This document shows, piece after piece, positions 11,951 through 22,750 of a stretch of 64,000 nt of DNA. Position numbers and translations under genes: made by a program. How positions within the stretch are numbered: the first letter of the stretch is position 1; each line of letters starts with the position of its first letter. Source of the stretch: Vibrio profundi (lineage in GTDB: Bacteria > Pseudomonadota > Gammaproteobacteria > Enterobacterales > Vibrionaceae); NCBI RefSeq assembly GCF_005281835.1, contig NZ_RZIS01000001.1, positions 1,004,840 through 1,068,839 on the forward strand, written 5' to 3'. The notes beneath the pieces were generated by a model. The model was not told where the DNA came from. It did no database searches and saw nothing but the letters and a program-made list of their open reading frames with translations.

Positions 11951-14900
11951 ATGTCAGTGGATGATCATCAAATTCAGGATTCCAAAAATCAATGGAATCC
12001 GCTTTCATACTCTCAACAGCGTTTATGGCTTTTCCAGCAACTGCAACCTCACAGCCTTGCTTACAACGTTGGCGGCGTACTTTGGTTCGAAGGAGAGGGA
12101 GTCAGTGCCGAAAAGCTCAATCATGCTCTCAATTCGGTTATTGAGCTTTTCCCATCACTAAGAACTCAATTTTCCGAAGTGAACGGTAAACCTGTTCAGA
12201 AAATACTGCCGTTTCAACAGCAGCATTTCGAAGTGTGTGACTATCGAAATGTGCCGAATGCGACTGAACTAGTTACTGAAGATGCGAAACAGCGCTGGAG
12301 GACACCGTTTGATTTGAACCAAGGCCAGTTGGCAAGAAGCTGCATTTATCAGACTGACGAGAGCAGGTTTGGTCTTCTGCTATCAACGCATCATATTGTG
12401 ACAGATGCGTGGTCATTGCAGATCATTATCAAAGCTTTAGTTGATAGTGTCTCTGGAAAAGAACGCCGTGTTCGCCCTGCGCAAAGTTACTTAGATTATT
12501 CAGCTCAACAAGCAGGCGATGACAGTACCGAAGCGTTTAAGCAACAGGCTGCGTTGTGGCAGCAGCAACACTTTATCGGGCCCGAAGTGGTTGCGCTACC
12601 TAGTTTGATGGATCAAGAGCAAGATGCTTATACCGCGAGGCATGAACTATACCAACTTCCCGAATGTTGGGATGAAGGTGTTAAGGCTTTTGCAAGTAAT
12701 GCTGGCGCAACTAAGTTTGAAGTCTTGGCCTCTGCAATGCTTCTTACACTGCGTCAGTACACTTCAAATATTCACCCTTCGATTTGTGTTCCTGCGCTGA
12801 ACCGCAACGCCAAAAACCGTCGAACAGTCGGGTTTTATGTAAACAGTGCTGTAGTGGGCTTTGATGTTGAGGCGAACCAGTCACTGGCTCAAGTTGTATC
12901 TAAATCGAAAGCAGCACTAAAAAGTGCTTTAGAGTTTGAACATATTCCCCTTGAAGTTTTACTTGGTGAGCAAGCTTCTCCTACCATGGCGATCAACTTC
13001 CGCAATCATGGTGACAAGCTGTCAATCCAAGCTGGTGATTTCGAATGTTGCTTCGACGAATTCCCGGTACTTGAAACACCGTTTGAATTGGTCTTAGATG
13101 TCGTAAATAAAGGAAATGCACCGTTACGGTTTGTTTACGCGAAAGAGAAGTTTACTCGACCATTCATTAGAAAGTTCATTGGCAGCTTTGTTAGTAACTT
13201 AACATCGATTTGCCAAACCCCAGACGCTCATGTTGCCTCGCTGTCTTCCTTATCTGAGGAAGATAAAGAAGTGGTACAGGATTATTCGGGTACAGACCAT
13301 CAATGGCAATACTCGTCATTCACTCAGCTAGTTACAGAACAGGTAAACAGAACACCTGACGCGATTGCGCTAAAACACCAGCATTCGTCTGTGACATATC
13401 AAGAGCTAGACTCTCGCTCAGATTGCATTGCCCAATTTTTACTCGATCAAGACCTAACTGATAAATCGCCGATTGGTGTATTGATGGATCGAAGCGTCGA
13501 TATGATTGTCGCGATGATGGCGGTATTAAAATCTGGGTCTCCTTTCTTACCGCTAGATCCGGATTATCCCGTAGAACGCCTTAGCTATATGCTGCAAGAC
13601 AGTAAAGCGGAACTTGTGCTGTGTCGTTCTGGGTCAACAGAGCGCGCTGACATAGTACTTGCCGACGTGCCAGCAGCTTTGAGTATTAATATTGAGTCTA
13701 TAGACGCGTTGAACTCGTTGGATAAAGCGTCGTTGCCTACACCGCACCCTCAAGACTTGGCTTACATTATTTATACGTCTGGTTCTACGGGGAAACCTAA
13801 AGGGGTGACGGTCTCGCACCAAGGCTTGAGCATGCATGTCCAAACTATCGGTCAGCGTTACGGTATGACAGAAAAGGACGTTGAGCTTCATTTCGCATCG
13901 ATCAGTTTTGATGGAGCCGTTGAGCGCTGGACCGTGCCGCTCGCATTTGGCTCTAAGTTAGTGATTCGTGAGCAAGAGTTATGGACGGCCGAGCAAACTT
14001 GTCAGGTATTGCAAGAAGAAGCAGTCACCATCGCGTGCTTTCCACCAAGTTACGTAGGTCCATTGCTAGATTGGATTGAACAAACGCAGCCGGTACTGTC
14101 TTTGCGCTCAATAACCCTGGGTGGTGAAGCCTTTACCCGTGATACGTTCGAGCGAATTCAACAAGTTATTAAGCCACCAAGAATCATTAATGGTTATGGG
14201 CCTACCGAGACGGTCATTACGCCAATGATTTGGGAAGCGTATCCGAACGACACCATGGATAGCGCCTACGCACCAATCGGAACTGCTGTTGGTGAAAGAA
14301 CGCTTTATGTTCTTGATTCTGAGTTAAACCGAGTGCCTTTAGGGTGCTCAGGTGAGCTATACATAGGTTCAGAAGTCAGCCTTGCACAAGGCTATTTGGA
14401 ACGTCCTGATCTGACATCAGAAAGGTTCATCCCAGACCCATTTGCTAATAATGGCGAACGCATGTATCGCACTGGCGATTTAGTTCGTTGGCGCGACGAT
14501 GGTGTGATGGAATATCTAGGTCGAGTCGATCAACAAGTCAAAATCCGCGGATTCAGAATAGAACTTGGGGAAATCGAGTCGCAGCTTCAAGCGTTAACAA
14601 AAGCCGAGTTTTGTGCAGTAGCGGTTCATGAATCCCCTACGGGTAAGAAGTTAGTCGGCTATGTGCAATCGACAGAGGCGTCCGGCGGAGAGGAAATCAC
14701 CTGGCTTAATCAGTTGAGCCAACTACTGCCAGATTACATGGTGCCGACAAAAATCGTGGTGCAGGAGAAATTACCACTCACGCCTGCTGGCAAGATAGAT
14801 CGTAATCAGCTTGAAGCTCCATCTTGGAGTGAGGTATCAGAAGCTCTAGGTGAAGTTACTTCGGCAGAGCAACAGGTATTGGCTGAGCTTTGGTGTGAGT

Positions 14901-17900
14901 TACTAAAAATCGACCAAGTAGGATCAGAGAACCACTTTTTTGCCTTGGGTGGTGATTCCATTATGGCTCTCCAACTGGTGGGTAAATTACGACAAAACGG
15001 TTGGTTGCTGGCACCCAAGCAAGTATTTGACTCCCCGAAACTATTTGCGATGGCTGAGCAATTGACAAGAGCCGAATTTATTCAGGCCGAACAGTCAAAA
15101 TTGAGTGGCAGTGCCGAGCTATTGCCAATCCAAACGCGATTTATTGAACATTACCAATTAAGCGCTTGTAATCAGTACGTACATTTTCGTTGGCCGTTTA
15201 GTAGCGACTTCCAGATACTCTCTAATGCGTTTGCTAAGCTGGTGTCACATCACGACGCGCTTCGCTTAGTCTTCACACCAAGCATGGCGGCTAAGTACGG
15301 CGAACAAATTACCTATGAAATTCAAGAAGTAGGGGCTGATTCCGATTTAGCGAGTATTCAGCATGCTATTGACTTGGAAAAAGGCATTTCATCATCAATC
15401 GGATTCCGTAATCTAGAACAAGGTTCGGAAGTGGTGATTTCGATCCATCACCTAGTTGTAGACGCACTATCGTGGCCAGTTCTCGTCGAGGATTTCGCCA
15501 AGCTTTACCAAGCAGAACTCGCACAAACCGCTGGTGAACTTTCTGCCAAAACGCATCACCAAAATGATTGGCATAAAGCTCTAACTGATCTCAGGTTATC
15601 AGAGAAACAGAAAGCGTACTGGCAGCATCAAACAAGCCCCAATCTGTACCCGAAAGTACGTAGTACCCCGAATAAGTTGCAATTGAGCTTACCTATGCTT
15701 GAAGTCGACGCTTTAGCTCAGAGTGGTAAGCGATACGCGCGTTTGACTCAGGAACAGAGCCTATACGTCTCAGCGTGTCTGGCGGTAAGTTCATTGAATG
15801 GAAATCGTGCTTTCACACTGCATCGAGAATCGCATGGACGTTACCCTCAAGATTCTGGTTTGGATCTTAGCCGCACGGTCGGTTGGTACACTGCTCTGTA
15901 CCCACAGCGAGTACCGCAACTTGATCAATTAGCAGACTTTGTTAAGACGTTAAAAGACGAGTTCAGCGCAGATCAGGTCGGTGGCACCACCTTTAACGCG
16001 GGTGTCGCTCAAGGGTTATGGTCTCATGTCGAACATATGGATGTTCTATTCAACTATCTAGGTACGGCAGGTCAGCAGTTATCAAGTGATATCGATGTGC
16101 TAGGTTCAGGGCTATGGCGTGAACCAAATAGCACTGCTGATGCTGCTATTGTCTTAAACCTCTCCGTTAATGAAGACCAATTGCAATGTGATATTGAATT
16201 GGACAGTGCATGTTTTGATTTGGCAGGTGGGGATGAATTCGTGCTTGCCTTTAGGTCTAGTATTGAACGCTTAACAGATTTCTTTACCACTCAGACACCT
16301 GTTCTGACAAGGTCTGACAGCCCACTAGCAAACTTAACTCAAAGTCAGCTAGATGTACTGTTTGAGTCTCAACAAGCAGGACTGGCTCAAGTCCTTCCTA
16401 AGACTCTGTTACCGCTTTCAACGCTTCAGCAAGGTTTATATTTCCACGCTAAGCTGTCGGAAAGTAATGATACATATGTAAACCAAATCACGTTACCACT
16501 TCATAATGTTGATGCAGAGCGAATGGTGGATGCATGGCAGAAGGTGATGAAAAGGCACCAAATGCTGCGTTCAACCGTGTTTACCGTAGAAGGAAGTGCA
16601 TACCTAGCGGAATGGTCAGATCTGGAATTGGAGTACAGTCTGCTTGATGTTCGCCAGAGAACCAGTTTTGATTTACAGGCTCACAAGCAAAGCCTTGTTC
16701 AACAGGGGTTTACGTTAGAACAGACATTAGAACATGGCAAAGTAGAGCCTTTGTGGCGCGTCGATTTAGTGCAAACTGGTGAGCGTGAATTACAGTGTAT
16801 TTTCACCATTCACCACTTGTTGATGGACGGTTGGAGTACAGGAGTTCTGCTAAGTGACTTATTTGGTTATTACCAAGATCTAGCCGTTGACAGCGTTAAA
16901 GCTGAATTTTCGGACTATCTGACTTGGGTAGAAGGTCAAGATTTAGAACAAGCGAACACTTACTGGAAAGAATACTTAGCAGGCGTAGAAGCTCCAACTC
17001 GCTTGGTCGAAGCGTATGGTTCTGAAACCACGTCGAGTGAAGGTTTTGTTCGTTTTAATGATGACGTTTCAGTACAAGAACTAGCGGATTGGCAATCGCG
17101 ACTTAAACAAAGTGGCGTCACGTTAAACACATTAACGCAGGCCGCGTGGCTATTGACGCTGCAACAGTTTACGGGGCAGCAATCCCCAATGTTTGGTAAT
17201 ACCGTGGCCGGTCGTCCTACTCAGCTAGCGCACAGCGATTCCATGGTTGGCCTGTTCATCAATACGTTACCAATTACAAGTAGCATTGATTTAGCGAAAC
17301 CGACTGAGCAATGGTTACTCGAGCTGCAAAATGCTTCTAGCGAACAACGGGAATACAGTTATTCGTCGCTTTCGGACATTCAGAGCCAAACAGGCTGGGC
17401 TGGAGAGAACCTATTCGATACTTTGGTTGTGTTTGAAAACTACCCGTTAGATGAAACGTTATTGAGTGGTAACGGTGATTTTAAAATTGGTGAGCCAGAG
17501 AGTTATGAATTCACGCATTATCCGCTTACGTTGGCGATTTTGCCTAGTGATTCATTGCGTATCGTTTTTGCCTACGACACAAGCAAATTTACACCGCTTC
17601 AAATCGAGAGGTTAGCCCAAGCTAACCGTCATCACCTTGAACAATTGGTCACGAACTTATCGAAGCCACTTAGCCAAGTATCAAGTTTGGCAGAGGCTCA
17701 GCTGGATGTTTTAGCACGCTATCAAAGAAACTCTGAAGAATGGAGTTTTGTCCCGTTTACTGATTTAGTTGGCCAGCAGGCGTTAACGCACCCGAAAGCA
17801 GAAGCGCTGGCCGCTCATGTGGAAGCGAATAATGGGCGTGATCGCGTAGCATTAAACTATCAAGAACTGGTCGAGCAAAGTGACGCAATTGCTCAGCAGC

Positions 17901-20900
17901 TTATCCAGAAAGGGGTTAAGCGTGATGAAATTGTAGGCGTACTGTTTGAACGTAGCTGCGAGATGTTAGTGGTTATGATGGGCGTGATGAAAGCTGGTGG
18001 AGCATTCTTACCTCTTGATCCGTCATACCCAGAAGATCGATTGGCGTACATGCTAGAGGATAGTTCAGCGCGCTTCTTAGTCCATGATGCTTCAAGTGAA
18101 GGGTTGGCGAAGTCCATTCAAGCAACGACTCAACGGTTTGGTTTTGATTCATTTGACCTTACCGTCGCCTTAACCACTTCACCGGCGATACTCCCAGAGC
18201 AGCTTGCCTACGTGATTTATACGTCGGGTTCGACAGGTAAACCGAAAGGCGTTTGCGTTTCCCACCACGGATTAAGCATGCATGTTCAAACCATTGGGCA
18301 ACGCTATGGAATGACGGTTGATGATGTTGAACTGCATTTCGCATCTATCAGCTTTGACGGGGCGATTGAACGCTGGACTGTGCCATTGGCATTTGGTTCA
18401 CGATTAGTCATTCGAGACCAGAGTTTGTGGAGTGCCCAGCAAACCTGTGAAGTATTAGAGCGCGAGCATGTCACCATAGCGTGTTTCCCACCCAGTTATG
18501 TGATGCCGCTTTTAGAATGGATAGAAGGAGCTAGTCCGGATCTTAATGTGCGTTCTTGGACACTCGGTGGTGAAGCGTTTACCCGAGAAACCTATTTCAA
18601 ACTTCAACAAGTATTGAATCCTAAACGTATTATCAATGGTTATGGTCCGACAGAAACAGTCGTCACACCAATGATTTGGGAAGCGTATTCGGATACGGGA
18701 TTAGAAAGTGCGTACGCTCCAATCGGTACTTCTGTAGGCAGTCGTTCTCTTTACGTTCTTGATGCGCAATTAAACCTCGTGCCGCCAGGTGTTGTGGGTG
18801 AGCTTTACATCGGGGAAGAAGTGGGTCTTGCGCGAGGCTACCTTGAACGACCGAACTTAACTTCAGAACGTTTTCTACCCGATCCATTTTCGAAAAATGG
18901 TGAGCGAATGTACCGTACTGGCGACCTCGTAAAGTGGCGTGAAGACGGCGTTATGGAATATCTGGGGAGAAGCGACGAGCAAGTTAAAATTCGAGGCTTC
19001 CGAATTGAACTAGGAGAAATTGAGTCGCGAATCCAAACGTTATCCGGATCTGAGCAGTGCGCGGTCATAGCGTGTGACACGACAGTTGGAAAACAGTTAG
19101 TGGCTTATATTCAAACTGACCAAGGTGCATGCGATACGGACGCCGTATTAAGAGAGTTAGCGCTTGCACTGCCTGATTACATGGTGCCTAGCCAGTTGAT
19201 AGCACTGGAAAAAATGCCATTAACTCCTGCGAGTAAAGTTGATAAAAAGCGTTTACCAGAACCAAGCTGGATGGTGAGTAGCGAGCAAGAATACGTAGCA
19301 CCTGTCGGAGCGCTAGAAATAGCACTCGCAAATCAGTGGCAGGCTATTTTCAATATTGACAAGGCGAGCCGTTACGACGATTTCTTTGCGCTAGGCGGGC
19401 AGTCTCTGCTCGCAACACAACTTGTGGGGCGCTTGAAGCAACAAGACAATATTCGATTGTCACTACAAGCGGTGTTTGATACCCCGGTACTTAGTGACCT
19501 TGCTAAACGATGCGAGCATGAACAAAAGCCAGTGAGCGAGATTGAACCTGTCGCTAGGTTAGAACGAATGCCTGCTTCAGCCGTACAAAAACGTTTGTGG
19601 TTTGTACAACAACTTTTACCAAATAGCTCGGCTTACCATATGCCTCTGGGCCTCGCGTTTAAGGGAAATGTTGACCTAGAAGCCTTGAAAGCGGCGATTG
19701 AATCGGTCACAGCCCAGCATGAGATATTCAGAACGAACTTCGAACAAGTTGACGGCGAGCTGATGCAAATCATAAATCAGCGCGCTGATGTGACTCTCAA
19801 TGTCGTCGAAATGCCAGCTGAAAATGAGGCTAAAGAGCGTCTGCGATTAGAACTGATCGCTAAGCCATTTGATTTTGCCAATGATGCTTTGCTCCGATTT
19901 GACTGGATGCATGGCGAAAACCAAACCAGTGAAGGTGAACTTTTGATCACCGCGCATCACATTGTTTCTGATGGCGTATCGATGCAGTTGTTGTTGTCTG
20001 AAATTGCACATCGCTATAACGCGCAGTGTGGTGGGGAACTCTTGGCTGACCACGCCGAAGGTACTTCATCACTTCAATACGCTGATTACGCAAATTGGCA
20101 GCAGGGTTGGCTATTATCTGAAGAAGCAGAAGATCAGAAAAGCTGGTGGTTGAATGCGCTTCAGCATGACATAGACCCGTTAGTTCTACACAGTGAGGTC
20201 GCGAGAGATAATCAAGAGACATCCGGTAATAGGCTTCACTTTGATTTAACGAAACAGCAAATCAGCAAAATACATGCGATTTCTGCTGTTCACAAAACGA
20301 CACCCTATAACGTCATGTTAGTGCTTTGGCAGTTACTAATGCATAAGTACTCTGGCAATGAGCAAATCCGAGTAGGGGTGCCTGTTGCTGGGCGCAGCCA
20401 GCTTGCGACGCATAACATGCAGGGTTGTTTCATTAACAGCATGGTGATTCCGGCTCAGATTCGTGCTGATGAATCATTCTCTGAGTTGTTGAGTCAGGTT
20501 AAGCGATTTAACGAGCAAGCATTACAGAGACAAGATTACCCGTTTGAGATGTTAGTGGAGTCGCTTGGCATTACGGGCAATCTACAACATCATCCGCTTT
20601 ACCAGACGAGCTTTAACTTCCAGCAGTTTGACCAAGAAGCGCTCTTTGATTGGAGTGGGTTAGAAGTCGCAGCGTTCGATCCCGGTGTCGTTAACGCTCA
20701 GCTAGAAATCAGTATGGACATTCAGAAGCTTTCTGACGAAAGTTGGAAAGGCTTTATTAGCTATGTCTCTCCAATCTTCGATGAAGAAGTCGTTCAATCG
20801 ATGCTCAAACATTGGTTGCAGATGCTTAATGAAATTTCGGAAAACACGAATGTACTCGTTAGCCAAATCGGTTTGGTTGATGAGCAAAGTGCACTTGAAA

Positions 20901-22750
20901 TCGAGCGCTTCAATAAAACAGAGTTGAATTGGGGCGAGTTCTTGGCTCCGCCTGTTGCTATTCAAGAGCAAGCGTTACGTACACCTGATTTAATCGCATT
21001 GTCGATGCAGGGCGAATCAATGACTTACGCCGAATTCGATGAAGCGGTGAATCGTCTGGCAAATTGGTTGAGAAAGAATGGTGTTAATGCCGAAACACGA
21101 GTTGGCCTAGGTTTAGAGCGTTCGTTCGAGTTAGTCATCGCGTTACATGCGATTACACGTGCTGGTGGCGCTTATGTTCCTTTAGATCCTAGTTATCCAT
21201 CAGAGCGTCTTAACTATATTCTCGAATCTGCGGATATTGAGTTACTGCTTACGGATTCAAAGTCATCCACGCTGTGGCCGGAAAATGGTAATTGTCAGTA
21301 CGTGGACGTATCGCAGTTAGACGTGAGTTCCTACTCGACGGTTGCGCCCGTGGTGAACTGGCAAGAACAACAATCGCTTTACGTCATTTTCACCTCTGGC
21401 TCGACTGGTCTACCAAAAGGCGTAGTCAACACTCAGTCCGCGCTACAGAACCGCCTGAATTGGATGCAGGCTGAATACCGACTAAATACCAGTGATTGTG
21501 TGCTTCAAAAAACACCATTTAGTTTTGATGTTTCCGTTTGGGAGTTCTTCTGGCCATTAATGACGGGCGCAAGGCTTGCTATCGCGCCACCAGATTCGCA
21601 TCGCCAGCCAAGTTTGCTCTCAACCGTGATTCAACAAGAGTCGGTGACCACTATTCACTTCGTTCCTTCAATGCTCAATGCGTTTTCGGTCGAAACAGAG
21701 ATAGAACAGTGCCAATCCTTGAAGCGAATCATCTGTAGTGGCGAAGCTCTACCTGCGGATCTTGTTGAGCAAGTGCTTAACCAATCGCATGTTGAAGTTC
21801 ATAACTTATATGGCCCTACGGAAGCGGCAATTGATGTTACTTACTGGCAGTGTGAATTACCGATAGGTAAGCGAATTCCTATCGGTAATGCGATCAGCAA
21901 CACCCAACTTCATGTATTGGATGATAACTGGAACCCTGTCCCTATTGGGGTTCCAGGTGAATTGTATTTGGCGGGTGATGGCTTAGCCCGTGAATATTTG
22001 TCTCGTCCTGATCTCACTGCTGACCGGTTTGTGCCAAACCCATGGGGCGCGTCGGGTAGCCGCATGTATCGCACGGGAGATCAAGTTGTTCGAATGGCAG
22101 ATGGTCGACTTGAGTACCTTGGTCGTTTAGATAACCAGGTGAAGATCCGTGGTCTACGTATCGAGCTGGAAGAAATTGAGAATGTGATCAACCAATTGGA
22201 GTGGGTAGAAGAGTCCGCCGTGATTGCCTTTAGCCATCAAACAGGCGATCAGCTCGTTGCTTATATCGTTGATTCAACGTGGGATTCAGAAAAAGAACAA
22301 CAAGTTAAGGATCACTTAGCAGGCCATCTTCCTGATTACATGGTGCCGAGCGTATTGATTGGCTTGGCGTCTATGCCTCTCTCTCCTAACGGAAAACGTG
22401 ACCGTAAAGCGTTACCAGCACCCGAGTGGCAATCGATCGAATATCGCGCGCCAGAAAGCGAGTTAGAAGTTTGGTTTGCGAAGACTTGGTCCGAGGTACT
22501 TGGTATCGAGAAGGTTGGTCTTGACGACAACTTCTTTGCATTGGGTGGGCATTCTCTCCTGGCGACACGAGTTGTTGCAAAAGCGCACCAAGAACTAGGT
22601 ATTGAAGTCGTGCTGAAAGATTTCTTCGATGCCAATAGCTTGCAGGTTTTAACAGACAAGCTGCAACCTTTATATCAAACACAAAATGAACAAGAACAAG
22701 ATGAATTCGATGCCATGGCAGCATTGATGGATGAATTGGAGCTGCTATGA
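11951..22750 (+). CDS. NRPS 1, three modules (C-A-T-E, C-A-T, C-A-T)
   Basis: A 3599-residue peptide synthetase; ATG 11951 is preferred to TTG 11933 because AGGT lies upstream. Domains (approximate residues): C1 15-440 (HHIVTDAW at 147), A1 460-955, T1 with Ser about 1002, E1 1055-1455 (HHLVVDALSW), C2 1485-1910 (HHLLMDGW), A2 1936-2437, T2 about 2484, C3 2537-2970 (HHIVSDG), A3 3000-3490, T3 about 3534. An N-terminal C domain fits a fatty-acyl starter. Hand-read specificity codes are A1 DGECILGITK, A2 DGECWLGVTK and A3 DVWHISLIDK. The A3 code matches the well-known serine pattern; A1 and A2 are close to each other and probably load N-acetyl-N-hydroxyornithine. E1 predicts a D residue at position 1. 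The stop overlaps the next NRPS start (ATGA). Confidence 0.96.
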   Translation: MSVDDHQIQDSKNQWNPLSYSQQRLWLFQQLQPHSLAYNVGGVLWFEGEGVSAEKLNHALNSVIELFPSLRTQFSEVNGKPVQKILPFQQQHFEVCDYRNVPNATELVTEDAKQRWRTPFDLNQGQLARSCIYQTDESRFGLLLSTHHIVTDAWSLQIIIKALVDSVSGKERRVRPAQSYLDYSAQQAGDDSTEAFKQQAALWQQQHFIGPEVVALPSLMDQEQDAYTARHELYQLPECWDEGVKAFASNAGATKFEVLASAMLLTLRQYTSNIHPSICVPALNRNAKNRRTVGFYVNSAVVGFDVEANQSLAQVVSKSKAALKSALEFEHIPLEVLLGEQASPTMAINFRNHGDKLSIQAGDFECCFDEFPVLETPFELVLDVVNKGNAPLRFVYAKEKFTRPFIRKFIGSFVSNLTSICQTPDAHVASLSSLSEEDKEVVQDYSGTDHQWQYSSFTQLVTEQVNRTPDAIALKHQHSSVTYQELDSRSDCIAQFLLDQDLTDKSPIGVLMDRSVDMIVAMMAVLKSGSPFLPLDPDYPVERLSYMLQDSKAELVLCRSGSTERADIVLADVPAALSINIESIDALNSLDKASLPTPHPQDLAYIIYTSGSTGKPKGVTVSHQGLSMHVQTIGQRYGMTEKDVELHFASISFDGAVERWTVPLAFGSKLVIREQELWTAEQTCQVLQEEAVTIACFPPSYVGPLLDWIEQTQPVLSLRSITLGGEAFTRDTFERIQQVIKPPRIINGYGPTETVITPMIWEAYPNDTMDSAYAPIGTAVGERTLYVLDSELNRVPLGCSGELYIGSEVSLAQGYLERPDLTSERFIPDPFANNGERMYRTGDLVRWRDDGVMEYLGRVDQQVKIRGFRIELGEIESQLQALTKAEFCAVAVHESPTGKKLVGYVQSTEASGGEEITWLNQLSQLLPDYMVPTKIVVQEKLPLTPAGKIDRNQLEAPSWSEVSEALGEVTSAEQQVLAELWCELLKIDQVGSENHFFALGGDSIMALQLVGKLRQNGWLLAPKQVFDSPKLFAMAEQLTRAEFIQAEQSKLSGSAELLPIQTRFIEHYQLSACNQYVHFRWPFSSDFQILSNAFAKLVSHHDALRLVFTPSMAAKYGEQITYEIQEVGADSDLASIQHAIDLEKGISSSIGFRNLEQGSEVVISIHHLVVDALSWPVLVEDFAKLYQAELAQTAGELSAKTHHQNDWHKALTDLRLSEKQKAYWQHQTSPNLYPKVRSTPNKLQLSLPMLEVDALAQSGKRYARLTQEQSLYVSACLAVSSLNGNRAFTLHRESHGRYPQDSGLDLSRTVGWYTALYPQRVPQLDQLADFVKTLKDEFSADQVGGTTFNAGVAQGLWSHVEHMDVLFNYLGTAGQQLSSDIDVLGSGLWREPNSTADAAIVLNLSVNEDQLQCDIELDSACFDLAGGDEFVLAFRSSIERLTDFFTTQTPVLTRSDSPLANLTQSQLDVLFESQQAGLAQVLPKTLLPLSTLQQGLYFHAKLSESNDTYVNQITLPLHNVDAERMVDAWQKVMKRHQMLRSTVFTVEGSAYLAEWSDLELEYSLLDVRQRTSFDLQAHKQSLVQQGFTLEQTLEHGKVEPLWRVDLVQTGERELQCIFTIHHLLMDGWSTGVLLSDLFGYYQDLAVDSVKAEFSDYLTWVEGQDLEQANTYWKEYLAGVEAPTRLVEAYGSETTSSEGFVRFNDDVSVQELADWQSRLKQSGVTLNTLTQAAWLLTLQQFTGQQSPMFGNTVAGRPTQLAHSDSMVGLFINTLPITSSIDLAKPTEQWLLELQNASSEQREYSYSSLSDIQSQTGWAGENLFDTLVVFENYPLDETLLSGNGDFKIGEPESYEFTHYPLTLAILPSDSLRIVFAYDTSKFTPLQIERLAQANRHHLEQLVTNLSKPLSQVSSLAEAQLDVLARYQRNSEEWSFVPFTDLVGQQALTHPKAEALAAHVEANNGRDRVALNYQELVEQSDAIAQQLIQKGVKRDEIVGVLFERSCEMLVVMMGVMKAGGAFLPLDPSYPEDRLAYMLEDSSARFLVHDASSEGLAKSIQATTQRFGFDSFDLTVALTTSPAILPEQLAYVIYTSGSTGKPKGVCVSHHGLSMHVQTIGQRYGMTVDDVELHFASISFDGAIERWTVPLAFGSRLVIRDQSLWSAQQTCEVLEREHVTIACFPPSYVMPLLEWIEGASPDLNVRSWTLGGEAFTRETYFKLQQVLNPKRIINGYGPTETVVTPMIWEAYSDTGLESAYAPIGTSVGSRSLYVLDAQLNLVPPGVVGELYIGEEVGLARGYLERPNLTSERFLPDPFSKNGERMYRTGDLVKWREDGVMEYLGRSDEQVKIRGFRIELGEIESRIQTLSGSEQCAVIACDTTVGKQLVAYIQTDQGACDTDAVLRELALALPDYMVPSQLIALEKMPLTPASKVDKKRLPEPSWMVSSEQEYVAPVGALEIALANQWQAIFNIDKASRYDDFFALGGQSLLATQLVGRLKQQDNIRLSLQAVFDTPVLSDLAKRCEHEQKPVSEIEPVARLERMPASAVQKRLWFVQQLLPNSSAYHMPLGLAFKGNVDLEALKAAIESVTAQHEIFRTNFEQVDGELMQIINQRADVTLNVVEMPAENEAKERLRLELIAKPFDFANDALLRFDWMHGENQTSEGELLITAHHIVSDGVSMQLLLSEIAHRYNAQCGGELLADHAEGTSSLQYADYANWQQGWLLSEEAEDQKSWWLNALQHDIDPLVLHSEVARDNQETSGNRLHFDLTKQQISKIHAISAVHKTTPYNVMLVLWQLLMHKYSGNEQIRVGVPVAGRSQLATHNMQGCFINSMVIPAQIRADESFSELLSQVKRFNEQALQRQDYPFEMLVESLGITGNLQHHPLYQTSFNFQQFDQEALFDWSGLEVAAFDPGVVNAQLEISMDIQKLSDESWKGFISYVSPIFDEEVVQSMLKHWLQMLNEISENTNVLVSQIGLVDEQSALEIERFNKTELNWGEFLAPPVAIQEQALRTPDLIALSMQGESMTYAEFDEAVNRLANWLRKNGVNAETRVGLGLERSFELVIALHAITRAGGAYVPLDPSYPSERLNYILESADIELLLTDSKSSTLWPENGNCQYVDVSQLDVSSYSTVAPVVNWQEQQSLYVIFTSGSTGLPKGVVNTQSALQNRLNWMQAEYRLNTSDCVLQKTPFSFDVSVWEFFWPLMTGARLAIAPPDSHRQPSLLSTVIQQESVTTIHFVPSMLNAFSVETEIEQCQSLKRIICSGEALPADLVEQVLNQSHVEVHNLYGPTEAAIDVTYWQCELPIGKRIPIGNAISNTQLHVLDDNWNPVPIGVPGELYLAGDGLAREYLSRPDLTADRFVPNPWGASGSRMYRTGDQVVRMADGRLEYLGRLDNQVKIRGLRIELEEIENVINQLEWVEESAVIAFSHQTGDQLVAYIVDSTWDSEKEQQVKDHLAGHLPDYMVPSVLIGLASMPLSPNGKRDRKALPAPEWQSIEYRAPESELEVWFAKTWSEVLGIEKVGLDDNFFALGGHSLLATRVVAKAHQELGIEVVLKDFFDANSLQVLTDKLQPLYQTQNEQEQDEFDAMAALMDELELL

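Noticed and set aside
13634..13891. Minus-strand ORF inside NRPS 1 (and similar ORFs through 22934)
   Set aside because: Shadow of the strongly conserved NRPS frame, with no family motif.
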